Assembly: GCA_026003835.1 (NCBI GenBank)
Contig: BPHZ01000001.1
Coordinates: forward strand, 194,001-258,000
Length of the DNA stretch: 64,000 nucleotides
Origin: Herpetosiphonaceae bacterium
Lineage (GTDB): Bacteria > Chloroflexota > Chloroflexia > Chloroflexales > Herpetosiphonaceae
Direction: 5' to 3'
Notes under the pieces: model-generated
What the model was told of the DNA's origin: nothing
The model's database searches: none
The model's input: the letters and a program-made list of their open reading frames with translations, nothing else
In this document: in pieces, positions 37,336 to 46,427 of the stretch
Position numbering within the stretch: position 1 is the stretch's first letter
Layout: every line of letters starts with the position of its first letter
Made by a program: the position numbers and the translations under genes

Positions 37336-37743
37336 ATGGCTACAGAGAGAGCGATGCGCTCGCGAGCGGACGTGGAGCGGGATATTAAAGAGACGCTCGG
37401 CCTCGTACCCAGCTTCTTTAAACGCCTTCCCGACGATGTTCTCGATCAGGAGTGGCAACTGTTCAAGCATTGGGAGCTCGAACAGACGCTCATCCCTAAT
37501 AAGTACAAGGAGCTTCTGATGCTGGCGGTGCATTCCGAGACCCGCTGCCGCTACTGCACGCTCTTCCATACGGAGGTTGCCAGGATGTTTGGCGCCAGCG
37601 ATGGCGAGATCGAGGAGGCGGCCCTCCTTGCCAAGCACACGGTTGGCTGGAGCGCCTACCTGAACGGTATCCGCGAGGATTATGACCATTTTGCCAACGA
37701 GCTTCAGCAGATCGGCAGCTATATGCAGCGCAAAAAGAGCTAG
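37336..37743 (+). CDS. Carboxymuconolactone decarboxylase/AhpD-like protein
   Basis: A 135-residue all-helical protein of the CMD/AhpD fold. The redox motif is Cys71-R-Y-Cys74 in ETRCRYCTLFHTE with the conserved His78, typical of AhpD-type alkylhydroperoxidase activity. It begins with a family-like segment DIKETLGLVPSFFKRLPDDV. GAGGAGG precedes the ATG. The 72-codon gene starting 3 nt later is co-transcribed. Likely a thiol peroxidase-type antioxidant protein; the enzymatic partner is unknown. Confidence 0.88.
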   Translation: MATERAMRSRADVERDIKETLGLVPSFFKRLPDDVLDQEWQLFKHWELEQTLIPNKYKELLMLAVHSETRCRYCTLFHTEVARMFGASDGEIEEAALLAKHTVGWSAYLNGIREDYDHFANELQQIGSYMQRKKS

Positions 37744-37745
37744 CC

Positions 37746-37964
37746 ATGCGCATTGAGCGTATTCGGCCGACAATCTTTCAGGTCACCGTCCATGCCTACG
37801 AGCTTGCGGCGCTTGTTGCCGCTGCTCGCTGGGTTGTTGAGAGCGCTGCGCGCGGGCTGCCGGATACGTCCGAGCGGCTGCCCGATGAAGCGATAGATCA
37901 GCTTCAGCAGATTGTGGACAGCTACGATGCTGCGATTCGGCGGCTCGACCAGCGGGATGGCTGA
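37746..37964 (+). CDS. Small helical hypothetical protein
   Basis: A 72-residue protein directly following the AhpD-like gene (2-nt gap), which is the main reason to believe it. Sequence starts MRIERIRPTIFQVTVHAYEL and is predicted to form two or three helices ending DAAIRRLDQRDG. No family recognised; co-translation suggests a partner of the AhpD-like protein. Confidence 0.6.
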   Translation: MRIERIRPTIFQVTVHAYELAALVAAARWVVESAARGLPDTSERLPDEAIDQLQQIVDSYDAAIRRLDQRDG

Positions 37965-38235
37965 TCCTGCTCCGCAGGCCGTTGGACGAGACGATGCTGG
38001 CCGGGCGGAGGGGAAAGGTTGGGCTGATGCTCGGGGTAGGAACAGACTGAGGAAAGAGACGCGGCTGCCGGATTGTGGCGTTCGATGTGCGAGGCGGGGA
38101 GTCTGCCTCCTCCGCCCTGGCCCACCTACAGGCAGCCGAGGCACTGTCGCGGCGCGGGCACAGGGCATTTGAGGCCCTGCGCCCGCGACTCGTCCAAGGA
38201 AAGGCAGCAGCCGGCAGCTACTGGATGAGCCGGCT

Positions 38236-38553
38236 TTATTTCCACGGCCACCAGCGGAATCGTGGCCTGCGTGTGACCGGAATGCGCACCATGCGCTGGC
38301 GCGGGAAGATATCATCCTTGATCTGCTCGTAGCTGCGCTTCATCACCCATGATTGCCAGGCGATGGTGAGGGTAATGATGCCGATACTGATAAAGAGCGC
38401 GGCGACCAGCGCTACAAGCAGCTCCGGCCAAATGATCAGCGCAATGCCCCAGACGATCATCAGCAGGCCCCACAGCAGCGCCAGCCAACCCCTTGTTTTC
38501 AGCTCCCGCGCAGTGTGATCGATGAAGCGCATATCAAAGTAACGGAACTTCAT
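38236..38553 (-). CDS. Small membrane protein (two helices)
   Basis: A 105-residue protein with two close hydrophobic helices (LALLWGLLMIVWGIALIIWP and LVALVAALFISIGIITLTIA) and a basic, Trp/Arg-rich tail (RFRWWPWK). AAGGAGG before the ATG. It follows hsp20 by 63 nt on the same strand and may share its stress regulation. No family recognised. Confidence 0.72.
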   Translation of the reverse strand: MKFRYFDMRFIDHTARELKTRGWLALLWGLLMIVWGIALIIWPELLVALVAALFISIGIITLTIAWQSWVMKRSYEQIKDDIFPRQRMVRIPVTRRPRFRWWPWK

Positions 38554-38616
38554 AGATCCTCACCTCCTTCCTGTAGCCTCGTCGCTCTGTTCTCCTGCCA
38601 GCCAGCCGTGGCGCAT

Positions 38617-39054
38617 CTACACCTTGCGAACCTTGATCGTTTGTGCCCTGGCACTCTTCGCCTTTGGCACCCGCACTCGCAGGATGCCATGCTCCAGGAG
38701 CGCCTCGACAGCGTCTGTATCGATCGGCTCCGGGAACGTGACGCTGCGCTTGAAGCTGCCGGATGCCCGCTCTCGCACAAGATAGCTAACCTGTTCCCGC
38801 TTCTCCTCTCCAGGGCGACCGGCGATTGTCAGCACATTCTGCTGAACATGCAGCTCTATATCCTGAGGCCGAAGTCCGGGCGCCGTCAGCTCTACCACGT
38901 AGGCATCACTGAACTCGTAGAGATCCAGTTCAGGGCCAGCGTTGTTGAAGATATGGACTGACGACGGGATCCACGCCTCATCGATGATCCAGTTCACGAT
39001 ATCGCGCAGAGATGTCGCCCCGTCAAGCGAACTTCTGCCTCTCACATCCAACAT
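38617..39054 (-). CDS. Hsp20/alpha-crystallin small heat-shock protein
   Basis: A 145-residue sHSP. ATG 39054 (AAAGGAGG upstream) is preferred to longer readings. The alpha-crystallin domain is seen in DLYEFSDAYVVELTAPGLRP, the core DIELHVQQNVLTIAGR, SGSFKRSVTFPEPIDTDAVE and LEHGILRVRVPK. ATP-independent holdase that binds unfolding proteins in the cytoplasm. The N-terminal arm is short and the usual C-terminal I-x-I appears as QTIKVRKV. It sits between a lipoprotein gene upstream and a membrane protein gene downstream. Confidence 0.93.
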   Translation of the reverse strand: MLDVRGRSSLDGATSLRDIVNWIIDEAWIPSSVHIFNNAGPELDLYEFSDAYVVELTAPGLRPQDIELHVQQNVLTIAGRPGEEKREQVSYLVRERASGSFKRSVTFPEPIDTDAVEALLEHGILRVRVPKAKSARAQTIKVRKV

Positions 39055-39120
39055 AGCCTCTGCCTCCTTTCTCGCAGCTTCGCCCCCTGCGCGCCGCTCC
39101 AAGACGCCGATAGACGCTGC

Positions 39121-39579
39121 TTAGGGCGTACGCTGAGGGCCGGCATTCCGCGCGTCGCCCGTCCACGATGGACGGAGGACTTTGCCCTGCGCTGCCCTGC
39201 TGCTCAAAGACGCCCGGATCTGCTGCGCCTCAGGCTGCCGGCTGCCGGTAGCCAACAGTTTGCGGACGGGACCGAGGGGCGCATATCCGCGGCTTAAGCC
39301 GGCCAGTGGCGCTGTGACCCTATGTGCAATGAGCGCAAGAGATTCGCTCTGGCTTTTCTGCTGCTCCTGGAGCCCTGTGCTCACCTTCCTGGCTACCCCC
39401 TTTACAAAAGCCCAGGGCGCTCCGGATGCCGCAGATTGCGAGCGGCGCTCCTGCGCTATCGCCTCGCTATCGCTGCGTTCCGATACACTTCCCGGCCCCA
39501 TCCCATCCTGCCCACATGCAGCAAAAAGTGACAGTACAAGGACGAGGCTTAGGGCATGCTTGAACCATAACGAGCGCAT
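39121..39579 (-). CDS. Putative lipoprotein
   Basis: A 152-residue protein with a lipoprotein signal (MRSLWFKHALSLVLVLSLFA then the lipobox Cys at residue 22). The mature part is polar, Ser/Gln/Arg-rich and probably disordered, with no known domain. GGGAGGACAGG precedes the ATG. It lies 66 nt upstream of hsp20 on the same strand. An acylated surface protein is the best description. Confidence 0.65.
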   Translation of the reverse strand: MRSLWFKHALSLVLVLSLFAACGQDGMGPGSVSERSDSEAIAQERRSQSAASGAPWAFVKGVARKVSTGLQEQQKSQSESLALIAHRVTAPLAGLSRGYAPLGPVRKLLATGSRQPEAQQIRASLSSRAAQGKVLRPSWTGDARNAGPQRTP

Positions 39580-39867
39580 CCTGTCCTCCCACTGTCAAGT
39601 GATACAATGGCTTGCTCTAAACTCTATCTAGCATAGGCGTGTTAATACGGTAGTAGCACATTGCTAAAATTCTGTAAGAGTCTTCAATGCCTGAGACATC
39701 GTTCAGGTATCTCCTCGCTAGTTGCTCATTGACGACGGATGAGCAACCGCTTGCGAAGGCTTACAGGGTAGGACTACCATTGCCCAAGAAGGACAAAATA
39801 CGCAAAACGTTTCTGTAAGGCTATCGAAGAGGCAAGAAAACAGCGAAGTTTAAGTGGATGGGGAGAG

Positions 39868-41199
39868 CTACGGCGTCAGGCGAATCAACTTAAGCTCTAG
39901 GGCGCGAATGACGATCTGGGAGCGATCGAAAACGTTGAGCTTGTGAAAGATATGCTGAATATAATCCTCCGCTGTGCCAACACTGATGCCAAGAGTCCTG
40001 GCAATCTCGCCGCTTGTAAACCCCTCGGCGATATATTGCAGCACCTCGTGCTCGCGCGTCGTGAGCAACTCCCCGTCCTGTTGCGCATGTCCGGGGAGAG
40101 GCAGAGTCTGCGGCCAGTACTCAACGTTTGTCACTTGATCGGTCTGCACTTCCGCTGCAGTGCTGAACTCGCTGCTGTGCGCCAGCGTGAGAAAGGCCTG
40201 TACCACCTTGGGATCGAACTGCAGGCCGCTCATCAAACTGATCTCCCTGATTGCATTGTCGCGTGGAATGGCCGGTTTGTATGGCCGCACATGGATGAGC
40301 GCGTCAAATACATCGGCGACCGCAACAATGCGGCCGACGAGGGGTATCGCCTCGCCTGCAAGCCCGCGCGGGTAGCCCAGCCCATCCCAGCGCTCATGGT
40401 GCGTCAACGCGATCTCCTCGGCCATTTTGAGCAGCGGCACTTGCCCGCCGCCGAGGATCTTTGCCCCAATAATGGTGTGGGTTTTCATCATCTCGAATTC
40501 TTCGGGCGTGAGCTTGCCGGGCTTCAGCAGGAGATAATCGGGGATGCCAATCTTGCCGACATCATGCAGCGGAGCCGCGCGCCGGATGTTGCTTACCTCC
40601 GGCTGCGGTAAGCCGAGCAGCGAAGCGAGCAGGGCCGCGGTTCTGCCCACACGCTGAGTATGCTGGCCGGTCGTGTCGTCGCGATACTCTGCGGCCAGCG
40701 CCAGCCGCTTCAAAATCTCGACGCGCGCCTCCTCTAATTCCTGTGTGCGCTCGTAGACCTTTTCTTCGAGCAGGTGGTTCTGCTCTTGGAGCTGGAGGTG
40801 TAGGAAGCGAGTCTGGAGCAGGTTTTTGATACGTAGCAGAACTTCAATGGCGTCGAGAGGCTTGGTAAGGAAATCGTTGGCGCCCCCTGCCAACGCTTGC
40901 TGCCTGACCGCCGGCGAAATATCAGCTGTCAGCACCAGAATTGGGAGGTAGATCTCCCGGGGGATGATTTGCCGCAGCTGATTCATCACCTCGAAGCCGT
41001 CAAGATAGGGCATGTGCAGATCGAGCAGAATGAGATCGGGCTGAAACTCGATAAACAGGGTCAAGGTCTTCTGGGGATCGGTTGTACTGGCAATGTGGCG
41101 ATAGCCCGCCTGCTCAAGAAAGCGCTCCAGGAGGCGAACGTTGCTCTCCTCGTCATCGACGATCAAAATGCGGCCATACTGGTAGCCGGATCGTTCCAT
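39868..41199 (-). CDS. Response regulator: REC, HD-GYP and LuxR HTH fused
   Basis: A 443-residue protein starting at ATG 41199 (AAGGAG 10 nt upstream). Receiver domain 8-125 with [10 protein letters not shown] and acceptor Asp60 ([13 protein letters not shown]); coiled coil 126-165; HD-GYP phosphodiesterase 175-310 with [18 protein letters not shown] (H212-D213) and [14 protein letters not shown] (GYP at ~275-277), expected to degrade cyclic di-GMP; and a C-terminal LuxR-type HTH 378-440 ([40 protein letters not shown]). REC-HD-GYP proteins are common, but a DNA-binding HTH on the same chain is unusual. All catalytic metal ligands seem present. Confidence 0.93.
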   Translation of the reverse strand: MERSGYQYGRILIVDDEESNVRLLERFLEQAGYRHIASTTDPQKTLTLFIEFQPDLILLDLHMPYLDGFEVMNQLRQIIPREIYLPILVLTADISPAVRQQALAGGANDFLTKPLDAIEVLLRIKNLLQTRFLHLQLQEQNHLLEEKVYERTQELEEARVEILKRLALAAEYRDDTTGQHTQRVGRTAALLASLLGLPQPEVSNIRRAAPLHDVGKIGIPDYLLLKPGKLTPEEFEMMKTHTIIGAKILGGGQVPLLKMAEEIALTHHERWDGLGYPRGLAGEAIPLVGRIVAVADVFDALIHVRPYKPAIPRDNAIREISLMSGLQFDPKVVQAFLTLAHSSEFSTAAEVQTDQVTNVEYWPQTLPLPGHAQQDGELLTTREHEVLQYIAEGFTSGEIARTLGISVGTAEDYIQHIFHKLNVFDRSQIVIRALELKLIRLTP

Positions 41200-41378
41200 A
41201 CCGGCTGTTCTCCTTCCCAACCAATCTCTTCCTTGGGGCGGCGCATGCGCGATGCCCCTAACGCTAGCCCGATTATACTGTATCGCAGGCTTCGGGAGAC
41301 AGCCCGGCTTTTGGGGGATGCGAAGCTAGTCTTTGCGAGGGGATGCCGCCGAGAAGCGTTGCCGGCATCCTAGGGAAA

Positions 41379-42029
41379 CTAGCTGTCGAGTGATACTATT
41401 CCGTGTCGCAGCGCGTAGCGAATGAGATCACCCTGTCTATGCATATTCAGCTTTTTCATCATGTTTGCCCGATGCGTCTCTGCGGTACGCGGACTGATCG
41501 AGAGTTGCAGCGCGATCTCCGCGCTGCTGTAGCCCTGGGCTACCAGTCGCAGTACCTGTCGCTCGCGGCTGGTCAGAGCTTTGTATGGATCAAATGAATC
41601 TCGCTGCACCCTTTCCAGGTAGGCTTGCAGTGTATGCTCGGAGAGCGGAGGGCTAAGGTAACGCCGGCCTGAGAAGCTTTCGCGTACGGCCCGGATCAGA
41701 TCGGCTGTAAGAGCCTCCTTGAGAACATAGCCCGCTGCGCCGCGGCGTAACGCCTCAATCACATAGGACTCGTTGGCGTGCATCGACAGGATAATGATCT
41801 GTATTTGTGGCAGGCGTTCTCGAATGTGCCGGACCACCTCCAGTCCGGTCATGCCCGGCATCATCAGATCAACGATCAGGATGTCTGGTTGCAGCTGCTC
41901 AGCCAGGCGAAGTGCCTCTGCTCCGGTCGCCGCCTCGCCGCTAACGGCGAAGTCCGGCTCGGCCTCCAACAGAACCCGTACCCCCTGTCTGACGATGTGA
42001 TGGTCATCCGCCAGCACAATTCGTATCAT
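41379..42029 (-). CDS. NarL/FixJ-family response regulator
   Basis: A 216-residue regulator. Receiver with IVLADDHHIVRQGV, acceptor Asp in ILIVDLMMPGMTGLE and conserved Lys in AAGYVLKEAL; C-terminal LuxR HTH with LTSRERQVLRLVAQGYSSAE and SPRTAETHRANMMKKLNM. ATG 42029 has AGGAGGGTC upstream; the longer frame to 42278 lacks any support. Probable partner of a HisKA_3 kinase such as that at 32101-33030, but they are 9 kb apart, so this pairing is only a guess. Confidence 0.92.
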   Translation of the reverse strand: MIRIVLADDHHIVRQGVRVLLEAEPDFAVSGEAATGAEALRLAEQLQPDILIVDLMMPGMTGLEVVRHIRERLPQIQIIILSMHANESYVIEALRRGAAGYVLKEALTADLIRAVRESFSGRRYLSPPLSEHTLQAYLERVQRDSFDPYKALTSRERQVLRLVAQGYSSAEIALQLSISPRTAETHRANMMKKLNMHRQGDLIRYALRHGIVSLDS

Positions 42030-42651
42030 CGCTTGACCCTCCTGCGCGTGACAGCAGCAACCCAGGGCTTTTCCATAACCCCGCCTATGTCTGGGGCGAG
42101 AGGGCAATGCGGCGGAGACGACCCGAATTAAGTGGCAGGCCTTCCTTGATGAATGTTTGCGAGCTGGCTCGCATGAACGTGCGATGACCAGAGCCTGCTG
42201 TACAGGTTCTTCACTGCTTGAGCACCTGGCTGATACCCATCCCTGGCCTGGGACGGCCCCACCAATCCTGTGCGTCAAGAGAAGCCCATAGCCAGCTTGT
42301 GCCGATCAGTATTGATCATGGGTATTAATCAATATACGCGGTAATACGTGGTCTGGCAAGACCCCGGAGGAATCCGTACTCGTTGTCATTTGTAGCAATT
42401 ATAGTGCCGCCAGCTGGATGGCGCGGTATAGTGTGTCCGAGTGGACCACCAGTGTAACGATATCCATACTGATGTGGCCGACCACGAGTGGCAATAGCAT
42501 TTTTGGCGGCTTTCCTCCCCATCGATCATCATCCGGAGTGATTGAGATCGCTCTTGCATCGATCTCAGAGGTGTGACCCATCGCTTAGAGAGCGAGCCGG
42601 GAAAGAGGAGCCCGGCATATGGGATAACGGACCTTCATAGCGCTACCGGCA
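42030..42651. other. Intergenic region with AT-rich inverted repeat
   Basis: About 620 bp without a convincing gene. At 42309-42333 there is an AT-rich inverted repeat TATTGAT...ATCAATA that might be a promoter or operator. A 65-codon minus-strand frame (42325-42522) overlaps it but has no ribosome site that decides it. Confidence 0.4.
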
Positions 42652-43431
42652 TCAGGCTCCGCCCAATCTTTTCTTCGATGCAGGCGAAGCGATCACCAGC
42701 AGCAGTGGGCTCTCGGCTGTGTAGGGCGTGAAATCGTAAGAGCCATAGATACCTCGCACTGTGAAGCCGGCCCGAGCCAGCAAATGCTCGATCTCGAAGC
42801 GGTTGAACCAACGCATGCGGAAATGAGTCTCTTTACAGCTGGTCGCTCCGTCAGCAGTGCGTTCCTCATAGTGGAAGGTTACATCATTGATCTGCATCGC
42901 CGGATCGCTGCGATAGATCACCGTTTTGCTGATATGTCTGTCGTCGAGCTGGTAGCTGGCTAGGGGTATGGGACTGCCGGCTGCCGCGAGCTGCGCGGGG
43001 CCAATGTTCAGCAAGTCGATCACCAGTAGCCCGTTGCGCTTGAGCGCCCGGCGGGCTACTGCCAGAACCGCGAGCTGGTCGGCAATCTGTTCCATATGGC
43101 TGAACGAGTTGAAGGCGAGAATCGCCATGGCGAAGCGCGGGCCGGGCAGCGCCACGCTCCGCGCATCGCCGTGGATCAGCGTCACACGCCCGGTCAGGCC
43201 GGCTGCTGCCAGCCGGGCCCGCGCCAGCTCCAGCATTGGCGCCGCCAGATCGACTCCGGTGAGCGTGTAGCCCTCCAGCGCCAGTGGCAGGAGAATGCGC
43301 CCGCTCCCACACATAAGCTCCAGGATGGGGCCGCCCGTCTGCCGGGCCAGATCGCGGTACACAGCGATATCGGCGCTGAAGCCGGCAACGTCGGCGTCGT
43401 AGTAGCGGGCGAACGTGTCATAGAGATCCAT
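42652..43431 (-). CDS. Class I SAM-dependent methyltransferase
   Basis: A 259-residue methyltransferase. N-terminus MDLYDTFARYYDADVAGFSA; SAM motif I PILELMCGSGRILLPLALEG; acidic residue of motif II in LTGVDLAAPMLELAR; motif III VTLIHGDARSVAL and FAMAILAFNSFSHM. C-terminal half with HYEERTADGATSCKETHFRM and FEIEHLLARAGFTVRGIYGS is like the Methyltransf_25 group. Substrate unknown. It is on the same strand as, and downstream of, the KamB-like gene with a 140-nt gap. Confidence 0.88.
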   Translation of the reverse strand: MDLYDTFARYYDADVAGFSADIAVYRDLARQTGGPILELMCGSGRILLPLALEGYTLTGVDLAAPMLELARARLAAAGLTGRVTLIHGDARSVALPGPRFAMAILAFNSFSHMEQIADQLAVLAVARRALKRNGLLVIDLLNIGPAQLAAAGSPIPLASYQLDDRHISKTVIYRSDPAMQINDVTFHYEERTADGATSCKETHFRMRWFNRFEIEHLLARAGFTVRGIYGSYDFTPYTAESPLLLVIASPASKKRLGGA

Positions 43432-43570
43432 AGGCAGGCATCAGGCAATCGATGAAGTGCGGGACCATTATAGCAGAGTGCCGGGCGCGCGGCGGCGGGG
43501 CTGCCGAACAACACTAGGCCTACAATCCCGCCGCCGCGCGCCCCGCCCTGATGCTTTATCCACGACCGCT

Positions 43571-44239
43571 CTACTGGTGCTGTATGCCTGCCGCCGATGG
43601 CACAGCCGCTCCTCGGGCGAGCATACCATCGGCGGCTGCAGCCATTCGCGTCCCTGCCAGCAACAGCGCGCGTGGCTCGCGGCCGAATGCCAGCTTTCTG
43701 GCCCAGGTCGTCGGGCAGGCGCGCAGCGCGTGAGTCTTCAGCTCAACCGGCGGTTCTATGGCGAAACCTGCGTCACGCAGGTTTCGCCGTACCAGGATCG
43801 CACCCTCGTCAAGCGCCCGGCCGGCAACAGCCAGCGCGCTGGGATTGAGCCGCACCTCCAGGCGGGCGCCCGGCCGGGCGATCGCAGCAAGACTCTGGAG
43901 CAGCGCTGTGTTGCCGTCAAGCAGCCCCCAGAGCAGGCTGCCCCAGGGGAAGTTGATCGTCAGGTGTGTGGCGAGACCATATAGCTCGTGCGGAAGCTGC
44001 TCCGCTCTGGCAATAAGGAAGATGGCGTTTGCCGGCGCGCGCCGCGAGCCCTCACGGAGATTCTCACGGCACGCGTCGATACCGATTGCCAGGCGCGTCT
44101 TGCGCTCCTGGGCCATCTCGCGCACGAATCGCCCATCCCCAGTACCAATATCAATCAGCATCTCGTCGTAGTTGATTAGCAGCCGCTCCAGATCGGCGGC
44201 ATCAAGCTGGAAGGTCTGTTTGCCGTGTATGCGCTCCAT
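43571..44239 (-). CDS. KamB/NpmA-like 16S rRNA (adenine1408-N1) methyltransferase homologue
   Basis: A 222-residue SAM methyltransferase. ATG 44239 has GGAGGGATGT directly upstream. Motif I is LIDIGTGDGRFVREMAQ (30-44), followed by AIGIDACRENLREGSRRA, NAIFLIARAEQLPHELYGLA and the telling INFPWGSLLWGLLDGN (~95-110). The combination D-x-GTGDGR, GID-x2-REN and FPWGSLL is, from memory, that of the KamB/NpmA family, whose members methylate N1 of A1408 of 16S rRNA and give aminoglycoside resistance. The C-terminus includes a Trp-containing segment CPTTWARKLAFGREPRA. Activity here is inferred; it could have another RNA or small-molecule target. Confidence 0.8.
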   Translation of the reverse strand: MERIHGKQTFQLDAADLERLLINYDEMLIDIGTGDGRFVREMAQERKTRLAIGIDACRENLREGSRRAPANAIFLIARAEQLPHELYGLATHLTINFPWGSLLWGLLDGNTALLQSLAAIARPGARLEVRLNPSALAVAGRALDEGAILVRRNLRDAGFAIEPPVELKTHALRACPTTWARKLAFGREPRALLLAGTRMAAAADGMLARGAAVPSAAGIQHQ

Positions 44240-44614
44240 ACATCCCTCCGTACTGTCGCTTCGATCGGTCGTCGAACCCGAACAGCACGGGATGGGGGTG
44301 GCGCGCGCGCACGAGCAGATCCCAGCGTACACGACGCACGCCGGCATCAGCCGCCATCAAGATCGTCAGGATCTGGCTTGAGTCGAAACCAGGGGAATCC
44401 AAAGAAGGGCCAGTGGCCCCAGAGGAGTAGTGCTAATGAGCAAGGGAGAGAGGTATTGGCCTAACAGGGAGGTCGGGCAAAATGACCTGTACAGGCGTAC
44501 ATTCGGTAATCCTTTCTAGTTCATAGCGTTTCTGTCTGTATTCTATCATAAGGTACATCAGTCCCGAGGAGGATACGCCACAATTGGATTCGGTGCAGTT
44601 ATGCAAATTCCCCC
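44240..44614. other. Intergenic region between divergent genes
   Basis: About 375 bp with the promoter side of the leftward KamB-like gene. I see no gene or clear hairpin in it; the rightward promoter begins at 44615. Confidence 0.4.
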
Positions 44615-44643
44615 TTGCCAAAAAGTAAAAGCTGTGTTATATT
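44615..44643 (+). promoter_or_regulatory. Promoter of the zinc-ribbon gene
   Basis: TTGCCA (44615-44620), 17-nt spacer, TATATT (44638-44643). Transcription should begin near 44650, giving a leader of about 145 nt before the ATG at 44794, unusually long for so small a gene. Confidence 0.75.
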
Positions 44644-44793
44644 GCATACTGCAGCTGGTGACTGAATGGTTTGGTTTGGTGAGTTCCCCGCGGGTAATCC
44701 TGTTCAAGGGCAGATCTCTCCAGTACATGGCCCCAGACCTTTTGTCCCATCCAGCATTCTATCCTTATTTTGTCCATGGGGGGTCGATTCGTA

Positions 44794-45126
44794 ATGAGTT
44801 TCACTGACAAGACGCTCACCTGTCGCGATTGTGGCAACCAGTTCGTCTTCACTGTCGGAGAGCAGGAGTTCTACGCGCAAAAGGGGTTCACCAACGAGCC
44901 CGCACGCTGCCCAACTTGCCGCCAAGTCCGCAAGGCCGCGGGTGGTGGCTCCCGCAGCCGCTCCTATGGCGATCGCCAGGGAGGCTACGGCGAGCGCCAG
45001 AGCTTTGAGGTTACCTGCGCGGATTGTGGCCGCAAGACGACGGTTCCGTTCCAGCCGACGCAGGGCCGACCGGTCTACTGCTCGGATTGTTTCCAGTCGC
45101 AGCGTAGCCCGATGCGCTATCGATAG
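44794..45126 (+). CDS. Zinc-ribbon (two CxxC pairs, duplicated) protein
   Basis: A 110-residue protein with two zinc-ribbon modules: CRDCGNQFVFTVGEQEFYAQ then CPTC, and CADCGRKTTVPFQP then CSDC. A Gly/Ser/Arg/Tyr-rich linker (GGGSRSRSYGDRQGGYGERQ) joins them, as in RNA-binding low-complexity linkers. The first module matches the zinc-ribbon (zf-trcl) family. A long 5' leader and a strong terminator flank it, so it is a monocistronic, probably highly expressed gene. Nucleic-acid binding is inferred. Confidence 0.85.
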   Translation: MSFTDKTLTCRDCGNQFVFTVGEQEFYAQKGFTNEPARCPTCRQVRKAAGGGSRSRSYGDRQGGYGERQSFEVTCADCGRKTTVPFQPTQGRPVYCSDCFQSQRSPMRYR

Positions 45127-45145
45127 CACGTCTTTCCTGTACTTC

Positions 45146-45190
45146 TGCGCCCCTGTTACTGATCGTGGTAACAGGGGCGCAGGTTTTTTT
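45146..45190 (+). terminator. Strong rho-independent terminator
   Basis: Perfect 14-bp stem TGCGCCCCTGTTAC / GTAACAGGGGCGCA (45146-45159 with 45168-45181), 8-nt loop, then GG and seven T. Confidence 0.95.
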
Positions 45191-45318
45191 AATGCGGGGT
45201 GTCGTCAACAGGAGATGATGGTGCCTGGATGGTGATGAGCAGAGAGGAGTAGCCCTTCCGGCGCTCCTATGCTCATCGGAATCGCCATGGCTGACCACCA
45301 GACAGGAGGAGGTGGATA

Positions 45319-46348
45319 ATGGAAACCCCTGTGCGCGAGCTTCTGGAGCGCAGCCCCGAGGAAGTCATTCCGCTGCGCTATGATCCCGCAAATCTCACCG
45401 GCTGGATCGTGATCGACAGTACAAAGCATGGGCCTGCGCTTGGCGGTATTCGTTACCGGGTTTATCCCGATGAGCACCATGCGTTGGAAGATGCGCGCTC
45501 CCTGGCGCGTATGATGACCTGGAAGACCGTTCTCGCTGAACTGCCCTGCGGCGGGGGGCAAAATTGTCTTGCTGGCTCATGAGAAGTTTAACCGGCCGCT
45601 GGCTTTCCGCTGGCTTGGAGAATTCCTTGAACGTCTTCAGGGCCGCTATCATGCCGGCCCTGATATGGGCGTAACGGCTGAAGATTTGGCATATGTACGC
45701 TCGGCTACGGCCTATATTGCTCACGGCTACGGCGGCCCAACCGACTACGGCGAGTGGACGGCACTTGGGGTTTTCCATGCGCTGACCGCCGCCGTCGAGC
45801 ACCGTGCCGGTGAGCCGGCGCCCTGGCCGGAGCTGCGGGTTGTCGTGCAGGGGCTGGGGCAGGTGGGATGGTCGATCTGCAGGCGTTTGTGGGAGGTGGG
45901 CGCGCAGCTGGTGGTTACGGATATCGACGCCGAACGCGTGCGCCGGGCGCGGGAGACCTTCGGTGCCGGTGTCGTGCAGCCCGACGAGATTCTCTTCTGC
46001 GATGCGGATGTTTTGGTCCCATGCGCTGCCGGCCAGATAATCGATCCCGCAGCTGCCGCTGCGCTGCGCTGCTGGCTCGTCTGTGGCTCCGCCAACGGCA
46101 TTTTGACTCATCCAGATGTGGCGCTGCTCCTCCACGAGCGAGGTATCCTGATGGTCCCCGATATCCTCTCCAGCGCCGGTGCTGTCATCGCTGGAGCGCT
46201 GCGCTTCTTCAAACAGGCCGACGATGAGTCTATCGCCGGCGAGGTTGGCAAGATCGCCACACGCACCCGGCACATCCTGGCCCAGGCCAGTGAGACCGGG
46301 CAGCCGCCGCTTTGGGTGGCCCTGGATCGCGTCGCGCGTCGTTTGTAG
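45319..46348 (+). CDS. Glu/Leu/Phe/Val dehydrogenase family, one frameshift
   Basis: A ~340-residue NAD(P)-dependent amino-acid dehydrogenase (leucine/valine dehydrogenase size) that oxidatively deaminates amino acids. GPALGGIRYRVYPDEHHALE is the substrate loop; the catalytic Lys lies in CGGGKIVLLAHEK, reconstructed across a run of six G near 45555 where one extra G breaks the frame; then YHAGPDMGVTAEDLAYVRSA and the Rossmann motif VVVQGLGQVGWSICRRLWEV. C-terminal VPDILSSAGAVIAGALRFF. Start ATG 45319 follows GGAGGAGGTGGATA. Substrate preference is not readable. Confidence 0.86.
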
Positions 46349-46427
46349 CCTGGAAGGTTTCTCCGTTTCAACGTCTGGCATACTGCTTGCTGGTCACAAT
46401 GAGTACGCGAGAAGAAAGGAGCAGCGT

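Noticed and set aside
42325..42522. 65-codon minus-strand frame in the 42-kb gap
   Set aside because: No deciding ribosome site, no recognisable domain, and an alternative overlapping frame of equal quality.
45540..45590. Programmed ribosomal frameshifting in the Glu/Leu dehydrogenase gene
   Set aside because: No slippery heptamer with downstream pseudoknot; the same kind of break appears in many unrelated genes, which points to sequence error.
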